Shown here: piece after piece, positions 61,457 through 64,000 of the stretch
Layout of the letters: every line of letters starts with the position of its first letter
Position numbering within the stretch: the first letter of the stretch is position 1
DNA from: Granulosicoccus sp964449565
Lineage (GTDB): Bacteria; Pseudomonadota; Gammaproteobacteria; Granulosicoccales; Granulosicoccaceae
Length of the DNA stretch: 64,000 nucleotides
Assembly: GCA_964449565.1 (NCBI GenBank)
Contig: CAYUZB010000006.1
Span: 1-64,000, forward strand
Direction: 5' to 3'
Notes under the pieces: generated by a model
The model's database searches: none
Told to the model about the DNA's origin: nothing
The model's input: the letters and a program-made list of their open reading frames with translations, nothing else
Translations under genes and position numbers: made by a program

Positions 61457-63465
61457 TCACATTTTTTTTGGCGGCTGAACGCGAACGACTTGCGGACGCC
61501 GGTTGGCCAGACGTCCTCTTGCGAGGACGCCAAGCGCGGAGAGCATCAGCAACAGCAGCACAGGATCAAACCCACTGCCATTACCTGCGATGATGGAACA
61601 GCCAGCAAAACCATCAAGGCCGGTCTCTATNNNNNNNNNNNNNNNNNNNNNNNNNNNNNNNNNNNNNNNNNNNNNNNNNNNNNNNNNNNNNNNNNNNNNN
61701 NNNNNNNNNNNNNNNNNNNNNNNNNNNNNNCAAGGCCGGTCTCTATTCGAGGTACATCGTCGCCATCGGTGTCAACCGGGGGTTGGGGTGGTGATACTGG
61801 TGGTACTGGTGGTACTGGTGGTACGCCGCCCCCCGTATCCGTATCCGGCGAATCATCAGTGTCCTGGAAGTCAGGAATGCCATCGTTGTCATCGTCAAGC
61901 AAGCCACCGTTGGCAATCGCATTACTATCATCAACGATACCGTCACCATTGGCATCAAGATCGCTGGCATCGACGATACCGTCACTATCGGTATCGGCAG
62001 TAGGTATGAAGTCGCTATCGAACGCATCATCGATTCCATCGGAGTCAGTATCGGCCCCTCCGGTAATTGACGCATCCACGTTGTCATCGATGCCATCACT
62101 ATCGGAGTCCACCAATGCGTCAACAATGCCGTTGCCATCAGCATCCTGCCCACCTGATTCGATAGTGTCGCTCAAGCCATCATTATCACTATCAGTATCA
62201 ATGTAGTCAGGGGATCCATCGCCGTCAGTATCAACCAGCTGAAAAATAAGAGTGCCGGAGTCTGCAGATGTCTCAACGCTGTCTACCAGACCGTTCGCCC
62301 CGAAAACCAACCCACTGTCAACGCGACCATCCCCGTCAGCATCAAGCGATGCCGTATCGATTTCACCAGCGCTCGCTTCGTATAAATCAGGGATACCATC
62401 GTTGTCACTATCAAGATCGAGAAAATCCGGGATACCATCAGCATCGGTGTCTATCGGGCTTTCAGTATCGCCCGCTTCAATCGCGTCAAGAATAGTGTCG
62501 TTGTCACTGTCTATATCCAGAATATTCAGGATGCCGTCGCCATCGGCGTCACCTGCCCCTTCAACCGAATCAGCAAGTCCATCAGAATCTGCATCCGCAC
62601 CAGAGTCATCACCAGGTCCAGAATCATCACCAGGTCCCGAATCAGGCGTGCCATCGTTATTCGAATCAGTGTCTATGAAGTCAGGCGTGCCATCACTGTC
62701 GGTATCTACGGGAGTCTCTGGCGCAGGGCCAGCTTCCTCAGCGTCGGAAATACCATCGTTGTCTGAATCAGTATCCAGCGGGTTGTCGATACCATCACCG
62801 TCCGTATCAACATCAACACCATCAACTGTATCCGGGATGCCATCGTTATCGTCATCCGGATCATCCTGGTCAGGGATGGTATCGCCGTCGGTATCAGCAA
62901 TAAATTCCAGGACGTAGTCTTCGACTTCTCCGTCTGATGCGGCACTAGCCGCTTGATCATTACCCAAGGCATCGGTAGTGATTCGTACACGCATGTACGA
63001 GGTACCGATAAAGTCTGTAGCAATACCTACGAGTGATGGCCAGAGAAGAAGGTTGTCATCAGCGCCTGTACCGGCTGGGATAGCCATAGGGGCGGACGCC
63101 TCATCAGCATCGAAGATACCATTGCCATCAAAGTCTATCCAGGCGGTGTAGGTTGCATCTACTGAACTCGGATTAGTCGCGGCTACCGTCAGAGAATAAG
63201 CCTTGATATTTTGAAACAGGACTGGAATCGTCGTGACTCCATCTTCATCATCGCCATTGGCTATGTCATCACCGTCAGCGGCAGCTGTAGCGACAGGGTC
63301 ATTGTCGTCAGGGAGGATGGTTCCAAGAAATGGTCCATTGGCAACCACTTCGTGGCTGGCGGTACCATAGCTTGCCGGCGCATCACCAGTATCGACTGCC
63401 ATGACAGGACCGGCAGTGACCATCAATGCGGGGAACAATACAGAGAGCGGATGACGTTTGAACAT
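61457..63465 (-). CDS. Surface protein: GEVED domain, thrombospondin type 3 repeats, CTERM-like tail
   Basis: Signal peptide from ATG 63465 (AAGG upstream; SVLFPALMVTAGPVMA), then DTGDAPASYGTASHEV and a GEVED-type domain ending GEVEDYVLEF near 195. About 25 Asp-rich TSP3-like repeats follow (DSDNDGIPD, DTDSDGI and similar), which bind calcium. A Pro/Gly linker precedes the gap at 61631-61730. Collapsing the duplicated 16 nt at the gap gives one frame of 630 residues with a tail: GCSIIAGNGSGFDP, then hydrophobic VLLLLMLSALGVLA, then RGRLANRR. Cys-Gly region, DP, helix, Arg cluster is the layout of JDVT-CTERM-like sorting signals, so the protein is probably processed and anchored at the surface. 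Confidence 0.8.
61631..61730. other. Scaffold gap of 100 N inside the CTERM-type gene
   Basis: Exactly 100 N. The 16 bases at 61615-61630 equal those at 61731-61746. Removing 116 nt keeps the reading frame and reveals the C-terminal sorting tail, so the gap is probably an unmerged contig overlap. Confidence 0.95.
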
Positions 63466-63487
63466 ATCCTTGGGTTTTCCGATTGAT

Positions 63488-63544
63488 GCGCTGTCTAAAG
63501 AGCGCGGAGCTAACCCGGTGACTGTCATCACAACAGTGACCGGG
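63488..63544 (-). promoter_or_regulatory. Structured 5' leader of the CTERM-type gene
   Basis: Two hairpins lie between the OmpA-family gene and the ATG at 63465. One is 12 bp with a single mismatch (63514-63525 with 63533-63544, 7-nt loop); the other is GCGCT/AGCGC (63488-63505). No T tract follows, so this could be a leader RNA element or a weak terminator of the upstream gene. It matches no riboswitch family I can confirm. Confidence 0.45.
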
Positions 63545-63649
63545 ATTTGACACCACTATCTTATAGCATCGCTATCAGCTCATCTACCTTACAAACTCAG
63601 CCTAGCGCTCGATATTGACCTACTCCACAATATTTAACACAAAGCTGAA

Positions 63650-64000
63650 CTACTCGACGATATTGATTTCGACACGTCGATTTTGCGCACGGCCTGCTGC
63701 GGTTGCATTACTGGTACGAGGTCTTGACTCACCAAAGGCTTGTGGCTTCAGTTGCGCTCCGGAAACGCCCTTGCTAACCAGATAACGTGCTACAGACAGA
63801 GCCCGTTGTTTGGATAATTCAAGATTACCGGCCGCCGCACCTTGGTTGTCCGTGTGAGCTTCAACACTGACAACCACATCTGGGTATTCGCCGAGCGTTT
63901 CGGCCACTTTGTCAAGCACCGACTGCGCCTCAGCTGTCAGCGTATCTGAACTCGAATTAAAATTTACCCCTTCGACAACACCACCAAAAACATCACAACC
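63650..64000 (-). CDS. OmpA-family C-terminal domain, truncated by window edge
   Basis: The frame enters from the right edge and ends at 63650. The visible 116 residues are a complete OmpA peptidoglycan-binding domain: GVNFNSSSDTLTAEAQSVLD, VVVSVEAHTDNQGAAAGNLE, LSKQRALSVARYLVSKGV, then AFGESRPRTSNATAAGRAQN and RRVEINIVE. The diaminopimelate-binding Asp and Arg are present. The N-terminal part, perhaps with TSP3-like repeats or a barrel, lies outside. It precedes the TSP3-rich CTERM-type gene on the same strand. Confidence 0.9.
   Translation of the reverse strand, partial: GCDVFGGVVEGVNFNSSSDTLTAEAQSVLDKVAETLGEYPDVVVSVEAHTDNQGAAAGNLELSKQRALSVARYLVSKGVSGAQLKPQAFGESRPRTSNATAAGRAQNRRVEINIVE

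Noticed and set aside
61747..62900. Dense short DNA repeats resembling a repeat array
   Set aside because: They encode the Asp-rich calcium-binding repeats of a protein and are not uniform in length or spaced like CRISPR.
62252..62917. Ser-rich frame on the plus strand
   Set aside because: Mirror image of the Asp-rich thrombospondin type 3 repeats on the minus strand.
63488..63544. Cyclic di-GMP riboswitch before the surface-protein gene
   Set aside because: The conserved core of that riboswitch is not visible; only generic hairpins are.

Overview
The window looks like part of a draft chromosome of a free-living, probably marine gammaproteobacterium. Support comes from gene content and order: ilvI-ilvH-ilvC-pssA, then holD-like-rimI-prfC (E. 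coli has holD-rimI-yjjG-prfC), RapA, XthA, BepA, ATP-type PEP carboxykinase, FadI/FadJ, and a MoxR-DUF58-DUF4381-BatA/B/TPR/BatD operon. I saw no rRNA, tRNA, insertion sequence, integrase, phage gene or CRISPR array. Three runs of exactly 100 N are scaffold gaps. Each is flanked by the same sequence on both sides, and in the two coding cases collapsing that repeat restores one intact reading frame.

Layout. 1-5.1 kb: a taurine/sulfonate-type ABC transporter whose permease carries a large extra N-terminal domain, flanked by a frameshifted cupin gene and a relic of an FAD-dependent oxidoreductase. 5.1-16.2 kb: acyl-CoA and valine catabolism (crotonase, 3-hydroxyisobutyryl-CoA hydrolase, long acyl-CoA dehydrogenase, EtfB-EtfA, FadJ, FadI), with a yeast-type cytosine deaminase and a SIMPL-domain protein. 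16.4-25.5 kb: a one-POTRA Omp85 protein and the tightly overlapping MoxR/Bat operon. 25.6-31.6 kb: a Big-domain lipoprotein coupled to a small beta-barrel, a DUF1223 protein, a photolyase, and an acetate kinase fused to a PduL phosphotransacylase. 31.8-35.1 kb: a three-gene surface-glycan cassette (flippase, formyltransferase, NodB deacetylase). 35.2-41.7 kb: cold-shock protein, RapA, XthA, then a lipid cassette of PlsC-like, CdsA/YnbB-like and YnbA-like proteins. 41.8-48 kb: a BMP-type nucleoside/purine ABC transporter divergent from guanine deaminase. 48-57.4 kb: ferredoxin/flavodoxin-NADP reductase, two tandem paralogous outer-membrane proteins, PrfC, RimI, HolD-like, PssA and IlvC/H/I. 57.4-64 kb: BepA-like protease, PckA with a duplicated operator-like palindrome, a GEVED plus thrombospondin-type-3 surface protein with a C-terminal sorting tail, and the end of an OmpA-family gene.

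How the genes fit together. The metabolic genes suit a heterotroph that takes up organosulfonates and purines, degrades fatty and branched-chain acids through ETF-linked dehydrogenases, interconverts acetyl-CoA and acetate with one fused enzyme, and runs gluconeogenesis through PckA. Much of the rest concerns the envelope: Omp85, Bat, small beta-barrels, Big and TSP3 proteins, glycan export and lipid synthesis. I did not find one clearly new multi-gene system. The best candidates for undescribed biology are the AckA-PduL fusion, the lipid cassette with an altered CDP-alcohol phosphotransferase motif, the coupled Big-lipoprotein/beta-barrel pair, and the CTERM-type surface protein revealed by closing a gap.
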